From Bolinopsis microptera (Eukaryota; Ctenophora; Tentaculata; Lobata; Bolinopsidae), in contig NC_087078.1 of the NCBI RefSeq assembly GCF_026151205.1, positions 18,555,118-18,619,117 on the forward strand: a stretch of 64,000 nucleotides of DNA. Direction: 5' to 3'. Made by a program: the position numbers and the translations under genes. Position 1 is the stretch's first letter. The number at the start of each line of letters is the position of its first letter. The notes beneath the pieces were generated by a model that saw nothing but the letters and a program-made list of their open reading frames with translations, made no database searches and was not told the origin of the DNA. Shown in pieces: positions 20,086-32,223 of this stretch.

Positions 20086-20474
20086 TGAACAAACTGATAT
20101 GAATCCGGTCTGTAAATTTGTATTTTTCTGCACAAGTATCTAAATAACAAATTCAGATTTGGAGTCAACTTCAAAAATCCCACATTTACAGCCCATGTAG
20201 CTAGAGTTATTCGTACGATAATCAGGATGCAATGGATTCGACAGCATGGGCTAGCAACGACGAGCCACACTAACACAATGAAATAGCGCAATTACTATTC
20301 TGCACATATTATTTGAGACAGAGAGTGGATAACAATCACCGAAACGTTTAATTGTTATTATTTAGAATAAGAGCTTAATCCACAAATTAGTTAATTAGAA
20401 CCAAACTTAGGGATTCGAATGTTCTATGATGATTGTTATATCTATTCACTTGTCAGAAAACAAAACCTTAAGAA
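20086..20474. other. Spacer upstream of a Penelope endonuclease
   Basis: Contains GAGTGGATAACAATCACCGA followed by AACG at about 20321-20344, in which GTG and CAC can pair and are followed by CGAAACG. This resembles the stem II plus GAAA part of a hammerhead ribozyme, but the CUGANGA half is degenerate (CAGAGAG). No protein-coding gene seen. Confidence 0.4.
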
Positions 20475-20951
20475 ATGCAAAAGAAGTTACCTCCTCACCA
20501 AAACGAAGACCACACCCCTACTAAACTCACTCATAACACCATCTACGAAATTTCCTGCTCAGAGTGTCCCTCCAAATACACCGGACAGACATACAGACCC
20601 TCGATTCACCGCATGAAAGAACACGAACGATGTTATAGACTCAACACCGCCATTGACGAAACCACAGACAGAATCAAATCGGCCCCCGCACATCATGCCC
20701 TGACCACCGGCCACACCATCTCCTGGAACACCATAGCAGTCCTCAAATCCCTTACCTCACGCTCCCAACTTGACCTCACAGAACACGCAGCTGTACAATT
20801 CCGACAACCAGCCATGAACAGAACAGACCGCGCACCCAAATATAGTTCCCTATGGGACCCCATCTTTCCGAAGATTACCAAATCCTTAAAGTCCAGACCA
20901 TCTGGCATTTTCTTCTCAACCTCAACAGAAGCCTACATTTTTTTCTCCTAG
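20475..20951 (+). mobile_element. Penelope-like element C-terminus with GIY-YIG endonuclease
   Basis: The 158-residue frame contains NTIYEISCSECPSKYTGQTY, then RMKEHERCYR, then a His-rich APAHHALTTGHTISW and LDLTEHAAVQF. This is the GIY-YIG nuclease module (I-Y-x-I-x-C-x-x-C, Y-x-G-x-T, K-E-H) fused to the C-terminus of Penelope-like reverse transcriptases, where it nicks target DNA. The upstream reverse transcriptase is absent, so the element is 5'-truncated. The stop at 20949-20951 is followed by about 100 bp leading to a ribozyme-like motif near 21054. Confidence 0.85.
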
Positions 20952-21051
20952 TTTTAATTGACCTTGTACTGTAATTTTGACTTTCCCACCCACAACCTTC
21001 ATCCTTGACACAACTCCCATCACATAAAAGCATTGTCCACCACATCACCTT

Positions 21052-21098
21052 CAGCTGACGACGATTAACACATGTTTATTGAAAGCTTCTACAAGTTA
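21052..21098 (+). ncRNA. Hammerhead-ribozyme-like motif after the Penelope gene
   Basis: CAGCTGACGACGAT begins with CUGACGA, which fits the hammerhead core CUGANGA. About 20 bases later stands ATTGAAAGC, giving GAAA after a segment that can pair with CGAT. Hammerhead ribozymes are known to sit in the terminal repeats of Penelope-like elements, and this lies about 100 bp after the Penelope stop codon. Stem I pairing is weak, so it may be decayed. Confidence 0.35.
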
Positions 21099-22160
21099 GA
21101 CTATCGTATCACTTTAATATGTTTTAACCCAACTCCATTCAGCAAAATAAGTATTTAAATTGCGGTAAGTGATTGAATCGAGAGAGGGGTTAGTTTCTCT
21201 ATTTTGTTTCTCTATTTCTCATTTAGCAATGACGGGTGAAGGAACTTCAATGGCCCATTAAATATTAATGATAAGTCTGCAATTACATGCTTTAAACAAT
21301 TATTTCCCCATCAAATAGGCATAATATATCCTGACAATGCAAATATGCTCCTTAATTAAGTTGCTTGGTATAAAAGCATTAGAAAATTGAATAATATCAA
21401 TCTTGATAACCATGTGGGTTGATGACAAACGTGGCTAAGTTACGATCATGACCCTGTAACAAACATTACGTTTTGATCACTGCAAGGGATCGACCACAAT
21501 CGATCAGTGGATTACATGCTGGCAAAGTAGCATTTTTTAACCATGGATCTCTTTGGGTACCAATAATGCTTGGCATATTAATTTGACTAGCAGGAACCTG
21601 TTTAACCCTTATATTAAGTGGTGTCAAGACTCAAGAGACGAACTAAATTATTACCTATTTAATTCGCGTTTTTGACACCACTTGGGGATCCAAAATTTGG
21701 GCACTAAAATTATTGTTTATCGGCCTATTTATCATTTTTTTCATGCTGATTTGAATGCCATTAAGACATTTGACCCAGTAAAAAAGGTTTCAGTTTTATA
21801 TCTTTTACGGTTTTTGCGAAAAGTCGTGTTTAAGTTGATGCCATGGTGTCAGTACAATGGTACGGATATATATCGTCTCGCTTTATATATAGTAAGATAG
21901 GAGCTCTATTCAGTTAGAACAACAAATGTGATCTAGAGGTGGCGTTGATAACTTGCAACTTGTGTAGCCGAAAAGATACACAAGATTTATTCCTTGTATA
22001 GTCTATCACAGGGGGGACAGGTATAAGGCAAAGATTAGTATAAGGCAACGATCTCCTGCAGTCAAGTAGGCCTAATAAAGAGAATCCGACAGCAACAGAA
22101 AAGAAACCATTTGGTACACAAACAAAGTGCTGTTATGTTAAGAGTAATAATTTGATTCAG
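21099..22160. other. Spacer, no gene seen
   Basis: AT-rich sequence. The 72-codon plus frame at 21682-21900 has no recognisable domain or splice context. Confidence 0.4.
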
Positions 22161-22177
22161 GAAGTCATTCCTTCACA

Positions 22178-22420
22178 GCTCGCTGCGGCCCAGTAGTGCA
22201 TCACGCTACAAAGTAATAGTGTACTTTAAATAATACTGCTGTCTGCTGAGGCGGTACATCTAATAAGAATAAAAATTAAAAATTTGACGGGCTTGTAAGT
22301 AATAAATTTATTTGTAGCGCCATGCACTACTGGGCCGCGCCGCGCATCAAATAATCCTTTTCGCAACCTTCTGTAGATCGGCAAAATGCACCACTGGGCC
22401 TCGCCGAGCTGCGAAGGATT
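22178..22420. repeat. Inverted-repeat element with GCGGCCCAGTAGTGCAT ends
   Basis: GCTGCGGCCCAGTAGTGCAT at about 22182-22201 (plus) is matched in inverted orientation at about 22330-22350 (ATGCACTACTGGGCCGCG) and again at about 22389-22420 (ATGCACCACTGGGCCTCG). Similar words (CGGCGCGGCACAGTAGCGCA) occur at 29922-29945 and 29967-30000. A small fold-back or MITE family is likely. Confidence 0.6.
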
Positions 22421-22445
22421 GAAATCGTGAATCAATAAATTTAAC

Positions 22446-22533
22446 TTACATAACCTACCAGGACGCGCGCCGAGTTGGACACGTTGACGGTCGTAATATT
22501 TGAAACAAATATTTTACAAATATCACCCGTTAA
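22446..22533 (+). repeat. Dispersed repeat family A, copy 3
   Basis: Same ordered words as at 6881-7137: AACCTACCAGGACGCGCGCC, GAGTTGGACACGTTGACGG, GAAACAAATATTTTAC and CACCCGTTAA. Confidence 0.8.
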
Positions 22534-22709
22534 GGCCTGGGCCGGAAAATTAAATATAATAAAAGGTTAAAATAATATAAGAATCGGTTTATTTGCTTTT
22601 ATACTTTTAATCAATCACATTTAAAAATTCCTATACTTAACAAAAATAAAAATGTGTGAACTTTAATTGTCAATACAAAATAAATTATTGTAGGGCAATA
22701 CACTATTGG

Positions 22710-23012
22710 GTTTGCTCTAACCAGAGCTCTCTCGCTTGCAGTAGCGCGTGACCACCGAAGGCGGTGCAAGAGGCAATTCTACTTGAAGGACTTCGCCAAT
22801 TCGACGCGCCGCGCGAACTAGCATTCTTTGTTCTTGCTTCGCATCGTCGATCGGTTACTGAGCCGCGCTCAGGCTGTCATTCCGCTTAATCTCTATTCTA
22901 TGATTATGAACATAAATATAATAACCTGAGGTTCCCAGTTCACCTAACCATGTGCTTTCGCGCCGTGAGGCGGGCGCGCGCTACTGCAAGCGCAAGGGCT
23001 CTGGATAGAGCA
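22710..23012. repeat. Element with about 38-bp inverted ends, containing family B
   Basis: The left arm GCTCTAACCAGAGCTCTCTC continuing GCTTGCAGTAGCGCG (about 22714-22748) is matched in reverse complement at about 22972-23007 (GCGCTACTGCAAGCGCAAGG ... GGATAGAGC). Between them lies family B copy 2 (22859-22942) and a GCG-rich segment. A third copy of the arm is at 29868-29905. Confidence 0.65.
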
Positions 23013-23129
23013 AGGTTCCCAGGTAAACTACTGGGCAACGACAGGATTTTAGTGCATAAATTGCAAAGTTACAAGCTGAAAAAGGTTAGTATTGTAAATT
23101 CAGTTAAATCAGATGCTTATGGCTTAAAT

Positions 23130-24030
23130 TTAATATTTAAATTGAGAAAGGGGCAAGTGCTTGGTTAACAGCACTACCTTTAAAAGAGTATGGATATCTG
23201 ATGAATAAACAACAGTTCTCAGATGCAATAGCTCTCAGATACAACCTGAACTTAAAGGACTGCCCTAAATCATGTACGTGTGGCCAGAAATACTCAGCAA
23301 ACCATGCGCTCATCTGCAAACTTGGTGGATATGTGTCACTGCGGCACAACTCGCTGAGAGACACCTTTGCAGAACTAATGAGAACTGTGAAATGCAAGGA
23401 TGTGCAGACTGAGCCAGTTCTTCTTCCAGTTGATGGTATAGAGTTACCAAAGGAAACAGTCCTAGGAGACCAAGCCAGGCTGGACATTTCTGCAAGATCG
23501 ATTTGGAATGCTTCAGAGAGGGCATTTTGTGATGTAAGGGTATTTCATGCCCCAGTCCCCTCCAATGCAAGCAAACCGATACCAGCAATGTACCTGTCCC
23601 ATGAAAATGAGAAAAAGCGATGTTACAATGCAAGGGTTCTTGAAGTGGAGAAAGGAAGCTTCACACCTTTAGTGTTCTCGACTTCAGGTGGAATGGGTGG
23701 TGAAGCTGAGAGACTGGTCAAGAAGCTGGCCAGTAAGATGGAGTAAGATAGAGTACCACACTGGCCAGAGGTACTCAGACGCTGTAGGATACATAAGAAA
23801 GCGCCTTCGCTTTGAAATCCTCAGAACAACAGTGATTTCTCTCCGTGGAGACAGAGGTGCGAGAAAAAACATTGTTGATATAAACTTAACTTGGAGCCAC
23901 AAGGCCAAGGGTAAAAATTTTTTGATTGTTAAGGGAATTTTTTGAATTCTTAAAGGGTTGATTTTATATAGGGTCATTGCTATATTATGTGTATATTGTT
24001 TGAATAATTACTATTTAAAAAAAAAATTTG
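23130..24030 (+). mobile_element. R2-type LINE C-terminal endonuclease domain, frameshifted
   Basis: From about 23150 the translation gives ASAWLTALPLKEYGYLMNKQ, then a zinc-knuckle-like CTCGQKYSANHALICK (C-x-C-x7-H-x4-C), RHNSLRD, VQTEPVLLP, then QARLDISARS ... FCDVRV. This is the layout of the restriction-enzyme-like endonuclease of R2/R4-type non-LTR elements: CCHC, R-H-N, then a (P)D ... D catalytic pair. The frame then reads LSHENEKKRCYNARVLEVEK and TPLVFSTSGGMGGEAE, breaks near 23745, and resumes as RLRFEILRTTVISLRGDRGA to about 23910. Frameshifts near 23150 and 23745 and absence of the reverse transcriptase show a dead 5'-truncated copy. The 3' tail matches 19836-20085 and 28747-28930. 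Confidence 0.8.
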
Positions 24031-24544
24031 AACATATAATCATTTTGTCAGACGTGCGCACGTGACAATTGGCTCGTAAAACGATATTTGCGCTGTCTGC
24101 TGTCTAAGCTTTATATTATTAAAATTTTTAATATTAAGATTCGAGTTAGTTTTGGTTTTAAAGTAATCGTGAAGATAATACAAAAATTTGAAATAATGTA
24201 CAAATGTACACAAAACGGTCAAAATCTAATCGCACCCAAGTGTAAAATGTAGAATTCAGCTGGGAATGTTTCGTAAATCGTATTTTGTACACAAGTTTTA
24301 ACCTTTTTTGAGAACATTTAGTATGATTTTATTGCCATTTCTCGATTTCAAGTGACGATATTGGTGATATATGTTATATTAGTGCTGCTGAGGATACAGT
24401 TTAGAGGCAAGTACATTAGAAAGGGGTTGAGTGATCAGTCAGACAAGTTTTGAAGCACATATTATGTAGAATATGAAATTATAAGTGTCCATTTGTTGTG
24501 TTAACTAGTTTTAATTTTTGTTTTAAAATATATTGCATTCATTT
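24031..24544. other. Spacer, no gene seen
   Basis: AT-rich, no recognisable frame or repeat other than poly(A)-like runs near 24015-24030 that probably mark the LINE 3' end. Confidence 0.4.
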
Positions 24545-24853
24545 AACACAAATGCGCAAAACCCGATTTCTCGGTTTTTAAAACGTGAAACGTCTGATTT
24601 TACCGAGTTAATTATACCACTGCAAGTCCTTTTATTGTCAGAAGATGTTAGGTGTGTTTTAAATGTTCATCATTTATTCGAACAAAAATTTGTTTTCGTA
24701 AGTTGTGCTACTGCTATTTTGTAGAGAATTGGGATCATGATAAAGCAAATTAACACACATGCGCAAAACCCGATTTCACGACTTTTTAAACGCGAAACGT
24801 CTGATTTTACCGAGTTAATTATACCATAATACCACTGCAAGTCCTTTTATTGT
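24545..24853 (+). repeat. Direct repeat pair of about 95-104 bp
   Basis: ATGCGCAAAACCCGATTTC and then CGTCTGATTTTACCGAGTTA occur in 24545-24639 and again in 24750-24853. The second copy has an extra ATACCATA near its end. Copies start 205 bp apart. Confidence 0.85.
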
Positions 24854-25407
24854 GCTGTTTTATTGCTTCTTATAATCATCTACTTGTGATGGAATTGAAA
24901 GGGCTGTTAAAAATTGTCATCTGTGATTAATACAATTTTGGCATTCTCCTTTACAGATAAGATTGGTTTGTCTTCTTATCAATTTGAAAGTATCTAGATA
25001 ACAGAAAGTATCGGCATCTAATATTGAATACATATGGCACTTTTTAATAAACCCTTTCTATCCATCTATCTACCGGGCAATTGATCCACCAATTCACATA
25101 TAGGTCACCCTCTTTGTTTCACCTGTTTTAACAATTTTACATGTGGGGCTGGTCAAACAAATTTTCCAATTTCTATTTCTGTTTAAACTTATGTTGACCA
25201 ATGATAATGAATAAGATACTAGATTACCAACTGGTTTGACCGCTGAGGACATGTTTTATGTTACTAGGTTGTTACTTGTTGGTATTTTGTTACCATAAAA
25301 GCATGCAGAAGCACCTAGTTAAAGCTTTAAAGTGGGGAGCGTATCTAACATTCTTTTTACACCAATTAAATTGATTATCTAAATTGAACAAATACTCTAT
25401 TCTAGCG
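24854..25407. other. Upstream region of the ARF gene
   Basis: No coding frame. The segment just before 25408 (TATTCTAGCG) contains a possible splice acceptor, so a noncoding first exon of the ARF gene may lie here or further left; I could not place it. Confidence 0.35.
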
Positions 25408-28036
<2,629 letters not shown>

Positions 28037-28210
28037 ATCACAGCTTTTATCTATTAGTGCAATCTAAGCCCCCGAAACGCATTTGTTTGTTAAACCGAAG
28101 ACTGTATTCCTAGATAAAACAGATTAGTTTGAGCGTGATTTTCTTTTTCAGAAGAATGTTATAGTCCATCATACTTAAATAGTTAAACAGATTATCTCTT
28201 TGGATCACAA

Positions 28211-28216
28211 AATAAA
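28211..28216 (+). terminator. Polyadenylation signal of the ARF gene
   Basis: AATAAA about 175 bp after the ARF stop codon, in AT-rich sequence with a T-run downstream (28240-28246). Confidence 0.6.
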
Positions 28217-28746
28217 TTACGGTGAGCACCTCAATTTGCCCTTTTTTTACGAATTCAGATGAAACTATTACTTATCACATTGGTAGTTGGGTTACCGTTC
28301 TTGATAGGCCATCCTTTTACGATTTACAGCGTTAACTTTTGTGGGCCATGTTAAGTTTAAAGCGAAGTGTTCTGATTTCTTTAAATGAGGAACTTGGTAA
28401 TAATCTATAAAATCTATAAAATAATAGAGCATAGTGAGTTCTTCGCAATGTTGATCTGTATAATAATTCTATGTAGATAAATTTGATATTATAAATAATA
28501 CGTAATAATGCCCGCTCAGTGCAGTGCACGGCGGGACAATCATTATTCATTTTTGAATTAGACATTCTGGGATCTGTTTTTTTATCGCATTGTTAGTTCA
28601 AATTAATCGGGCAGTTAGTTAGGGTAGTGACGTCACATTTCGTGCTTTAATCTGAGAAAATTGTGTTTACAACGGCACCCCCAACTTATGTTTCTGTTTG
28701 ATTGTAAGTTTCAGTTTGAATTTATTTATTTTTGATTTTATGACAA
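28217..28746. other. Spacer, no gene seen
   Basis: Sequence after the ARF gene. The 77-codon minus frame at 28332-28565 lacks family signature. Confidence 0.4.
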
Positions 28747-28930
28747 GATAGACGAGAAAGAACTTTGTCAATATAGACAGTTTAGATTTGAACTTGGAGC
28801 CACAAGGCCAAGGGTGAATTTCAAAATATTGAGTTTTTAAAGGGTTATTTTTATATAGGGTCATTGTGACATTATGTGTATACTGTTTGAAAAATTTGTA
28901 TATTCTTTTATGACAAGATTTGGTATTATT
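28747..28930 (+). mobile_element. 3' end of an R2-type LINE, short copy
   Basis: AACTTGGAGCCACAAGGCCA and the tail GGTTATTTTTATATAGGGTC match the 3' ends at 19836-20085 and 23795-24030. Only about 70 bp of coding tail remains. Confidence 0.75.
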
Positions 28931-30063
28931 TGGACTTTGATATACGTTGCATATCACAAATCGGTCAGATATAGCGCGCGAACATGCAAATAAAATTCTC
29001 AACACAAACTTTTCATTATTTATATTGTATCACGTCGTGACCCCCATTATCACTAAGTGACGAAAGTATCGTGGAGCGATATAGCCGCGCTTTCGTGCAC
29101 AGCAGGTCTACAACGTATGACAAAATTAGCTTCATTGCAATGACCTTAATCTTAAACCAGTTCATACAAATCAAGCACTACAGTCTATAATCACACACAC
29201 ACCCACAAACACAACAGATACACACAAATCCTGTAAATCTCCGCAAATCAAATCACACACTCACCAACAAATCTGTACACCGGCATTCATCACGTACATT
29301 TGTTTGGAATGTTGTTCGGTCACACAAAATGTGAAACGTAAACGAAACGCGCGAAACATTTTTGCTTGACAAATTGTATCGTTTAATCAGTGAGCGTGAC
29401 AAATAGCGCCGACAAGTAGCGCCGCGCCATAATTTCTATGTTATAATCATAATCATAATACGCTCTCGACCTTGTAGGTTTATAATTGACAGATGTTACT
29501 CGTCTTAATTTCTTCGAAGTATGAAGTAGCGCGCGCCGCTTTCTTCTCGCCGGTCCAGATCATTAACAATGGTCAAAATATCCGTCAACTAAGCAGCAAA
29601 AGATTTATATATAAATTCTTTCAACATACTTTATTTTGCTAATCAGTTCTGACTGTTGATATTTTTTAAATATGATATTCTTTCAAAAATGATGTTGAGT
29701 CTAAATTTATGACTTAGAATTATACCTATTTCCGTACAGCTTAGGTATGCACGTTTTAAGGACTCATATGATATGACTCATATGATAGAACTTATATGAA
29801 CATGCCTAATTGACAATGTCAATTCATGGCAGCTCGGTTAACATAGCCATGTGTTTACGCGTACTGCGTGACGCGCTACTGCAAGTGAGAGGGCTCTGGT
29901 TAGAGCAAGCAGCTCGGCGCGGCACAGTAGCGCATGTTGCCGATCTAGCTGTGAGAAGCCTCATTGAGTGCGCGGCGCGGCACAGTAACGCATCGCGCTA
30001 CAAAAACATGCTAGCTCTTTTTATTTTTATTTTGTTAGTCGGGGGACATTTTGGGTTGTACTT
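28931..30063. other. Spacer with GC-rich inverted-repeat fragments
   Basis: Contains a CA-rich stretch at about 29190-29290 and copies of the 22178-22420 and 22710-23012 element ends (for example CGCGCTACTGCAAGTGAGAG near 29868-29887 and CGGCGCGGCACAGTAGCGCA near 29922). The 103-codon plus frame at 29810-30121 runs across these repeats and is not a gene. Confidence 0.45.
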
Positions 30064-30142
30064 ACCTGGGGACCTCAGGCTATCATTTCATAAACATATG
30101 AATAGAGATTCGGCGGAATGACAGGCTGGGCGCGGCCCAGTA
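30064..30142 (-). repeat. Dispersed repeat family B, copy 3 (inverted)
   Basis: ACCTGGGGACCTCAGGCTAT and GGCGGAATGACAGGCTGG are the reverse complement of the copies at 5483-5565 and 22859-22942. Confidence 0.75.
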
Positions 30143-30699
30143 AAGTTGTACTGCACAGGACCTAACAAGTTTGTTATTGGATGTCTACTTATATCTATTA
30201 TGATATCATTATTCATTGTAATGGCATTTACATTTTGTTTTACTTAAATTTTGTTTTACTCTTATTATAATATATTATTACTTTATTATAATAAAACGTA
30301 TTGTTTTAGCGCCGCGCCAATAAGCACAATCAACAATAAATACGCGAATACACTGCACCAGAATCGAGCGCTACAGTTTTAATTTTTTACATGAAGATCT
30401 CAAGATGAGTTGTTTCACAAAAGCTCACGAAGATTTAGCACTGTGTGAATGCATGAGTCAATTTGATTGTTTGAGAATAATTTAAAAGCATAGTAGGAAA
30501 AGTATAGTAGTAATGTAAATGGATTTTGTTACAGTAAATGATAAATGGACCCAGATATTGTTGAGATATTTTATATGGAGAACTGATGTCTTGCATTTTG
30601 CTAGCCCTAGCTATAGAAATCCCACATCAATCATCACGTGCATTCATCACCCATACTGAGTTTGATGGTCAGCTCAAATTCCATACATTTATGGCTAGC
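30143..30699. other. Spacer, no gene seen
   Basis: AT-rich sequence upstream of an R2-type LINE fragment. No reading frame recognised. Confidence 0.4.
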
Positions 30700-31329
30700 T
30701 CACTGGCATGCAAGTAATCAGTGGATACATTTGCATGCGCCACAATGTCATTAGAGACACTGCAGCTTTCTTCCTTCAAGAAGCAAAGTGTAAGGATGTA
30801 AGGATAGAACCTGCACTCCTGCCTGTCAAACCAACTTCATTCTCCAGGAAGACCAACACCCAGGAAGACCAAAGCCCGTCTGGATGTAGCAGCTGTTGGA
30901 CTGTATGCACCATTCGAAAGAACATTCTTTGACATCAGGGTCACTCATCCTAATTGCGACTCTAATACATTTAAGCCACCAGATAAAATCTACAGTGTGC
31001 ATGAGAAAGAGAAGAAAGATCTCTATGAAGAGAGATTACTTCAGTCAAAGAAAGGGTCCTTTGTCCCACTAGTCTTTACAACATCCGGAGGTATGGGCCC
31101 ACTCTGCACTGTGTTTGTAGATCGTATCTCTGAAAGGATAGCTGACCACAATAAAGAAGCTAAGAGCCAGGTCAAAAATCACATCAGAACACGATTCAGG
31201 TTTGATCTGCTACAAAGCACACTCATAGCACTCAGGGGAATCAAAGGAAGACAAAAAGCCCAGCACCTTGGACTGGATGACGTATCCTTCAAACTAATAC
31301 CTCAGAAGACGAGTTATGAGGTCTCTTAA
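30700..31329 (+). mobile_element. R2-type LINE endonuclease fragment, second subfamily
   Basis: Encodes SGYICMRHNVIRDTAAFFLQ, CKDVRIEPALLPV, then after a frameshift ARLDVAAVGLYAPFERTFFD, IRVTHPNC, EKEKKDLYEERLLQ, VPLVFTTSGGMG and RTRFRFDLLQSTLIALRGIK, ending at a TAA at 31327-31329. Motif order is the same as at 23130-24030 (R-H-N, then D ... D-x-R-V), but residues and 3' tail differ, so it is another subfamily. The zinc-knuckle part is missing; the copy is truncated and frameshifted near 30870. Confidence 0.8.
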
Positions 31330-31583
31330 ATTTAGTAAAACAAATTTTTAGTAAAACAAATTTTATTTTATACCCACAATCAATTCATATTTAGTTCAAA
31401 TATTTAAAGTCAAAATAACCATTTCACATAAGTGGTTATATTATAATAAAATAATTTGTGATAAATTAATAAATTAATTTACACTCAAAAATGAACAAAA
31501 TATACACAATTTGTTTATGTAAATTTTATAGATAACTTATTGTAGCTTTTATATTGTGTAAAATTGTACGGCCGAAATGATCC
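31330..31583. other. Spacer with duplicated LINE end
   Basis: AGTAAAACAAATTTT is duplicated at 31334-31362 immediately after the LINE stop. Otherwise AT-rich, no gene seen. Confidence 0.4.
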
Positions 31584-31745
31584 CAGGGGGGACTTCCAAC
31601 CCACCGCCTCGGTGGGTAGTTGATACAACTTTCACAAGCAAGAGCCACTTTGGTCTACTTGCTGTGAGGTGTCTCAGCTACATGGGTTGGGGGTCCCCCT
31701 TTTTTTCTTTAAAAAAGAAAAAAAAGAAGAAAAAGAAGTAATAGT
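31584..31745. repeat. Short structured element with inverted ends and A/G-rich tail
   Basis: GGGGGGACTTCCAACCCA near the left end is matched imperfectly by TGGGTTGGGGGTCCCCC (31683-31700) in inverted orientation. Inside is the perfect hairpin CCCACCG-CCT-CGGTGGG (31599-31615). It is followed by T- and A-runs and an AAGAAGAAAAAGAAG tail to about 31740. A small fold-back element or SINE is likely. Confidence 0.55.
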
Positions 31746-32223
31746 ACAGTGATTTGCTACTAGTTCTGGATTCTGAAATTGCTGATGAACTAGTTGCAGC
31801 TCTCTATCATGCATCTTCATTCATAATCACTCTTGGCAGTTCATTAGAGGTTCTTTGTTGAACCTGCGGATCCTCAATTCTTCATTTAGCGTCATCCTCA
31901 ACATTTTAGCTCAACTGTGACAAACAATTCCCCTTTAGTTTTTACCAAGCTTCCAGGCATTGGATATGGTTGACTTTTTGACTGTTGCCAGGCTTAAATC
32001 TTGGTACTGGAGAGACTGGAGACATTGCAAAGATTTCTTGTAATTGTAGTATTGTTTACAAAATTATGATCACCAAGGTAAATGTCATAATTATACTCTT
32101 TGCCATAATTATACTCTTTGCAATTCTGTTGTGATGGCAAAATCACAAATCGAATATTGGTCTCCTTATTAACTCTTTCTTTGTAAAGGTGATTTTACAT
32201 ATGAATGTACGTTATTTGTTGGA
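31746..32223. other. Upstream region of the ataxin-10 gene
   Basis: No recognised exon. The reading frame of the first ataxin-10 exon stays open leftwards to about 32182, and TTTGTAAAG there could be a splice acceptor, so the true 5' end is not certain. Confidence 0.35.
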
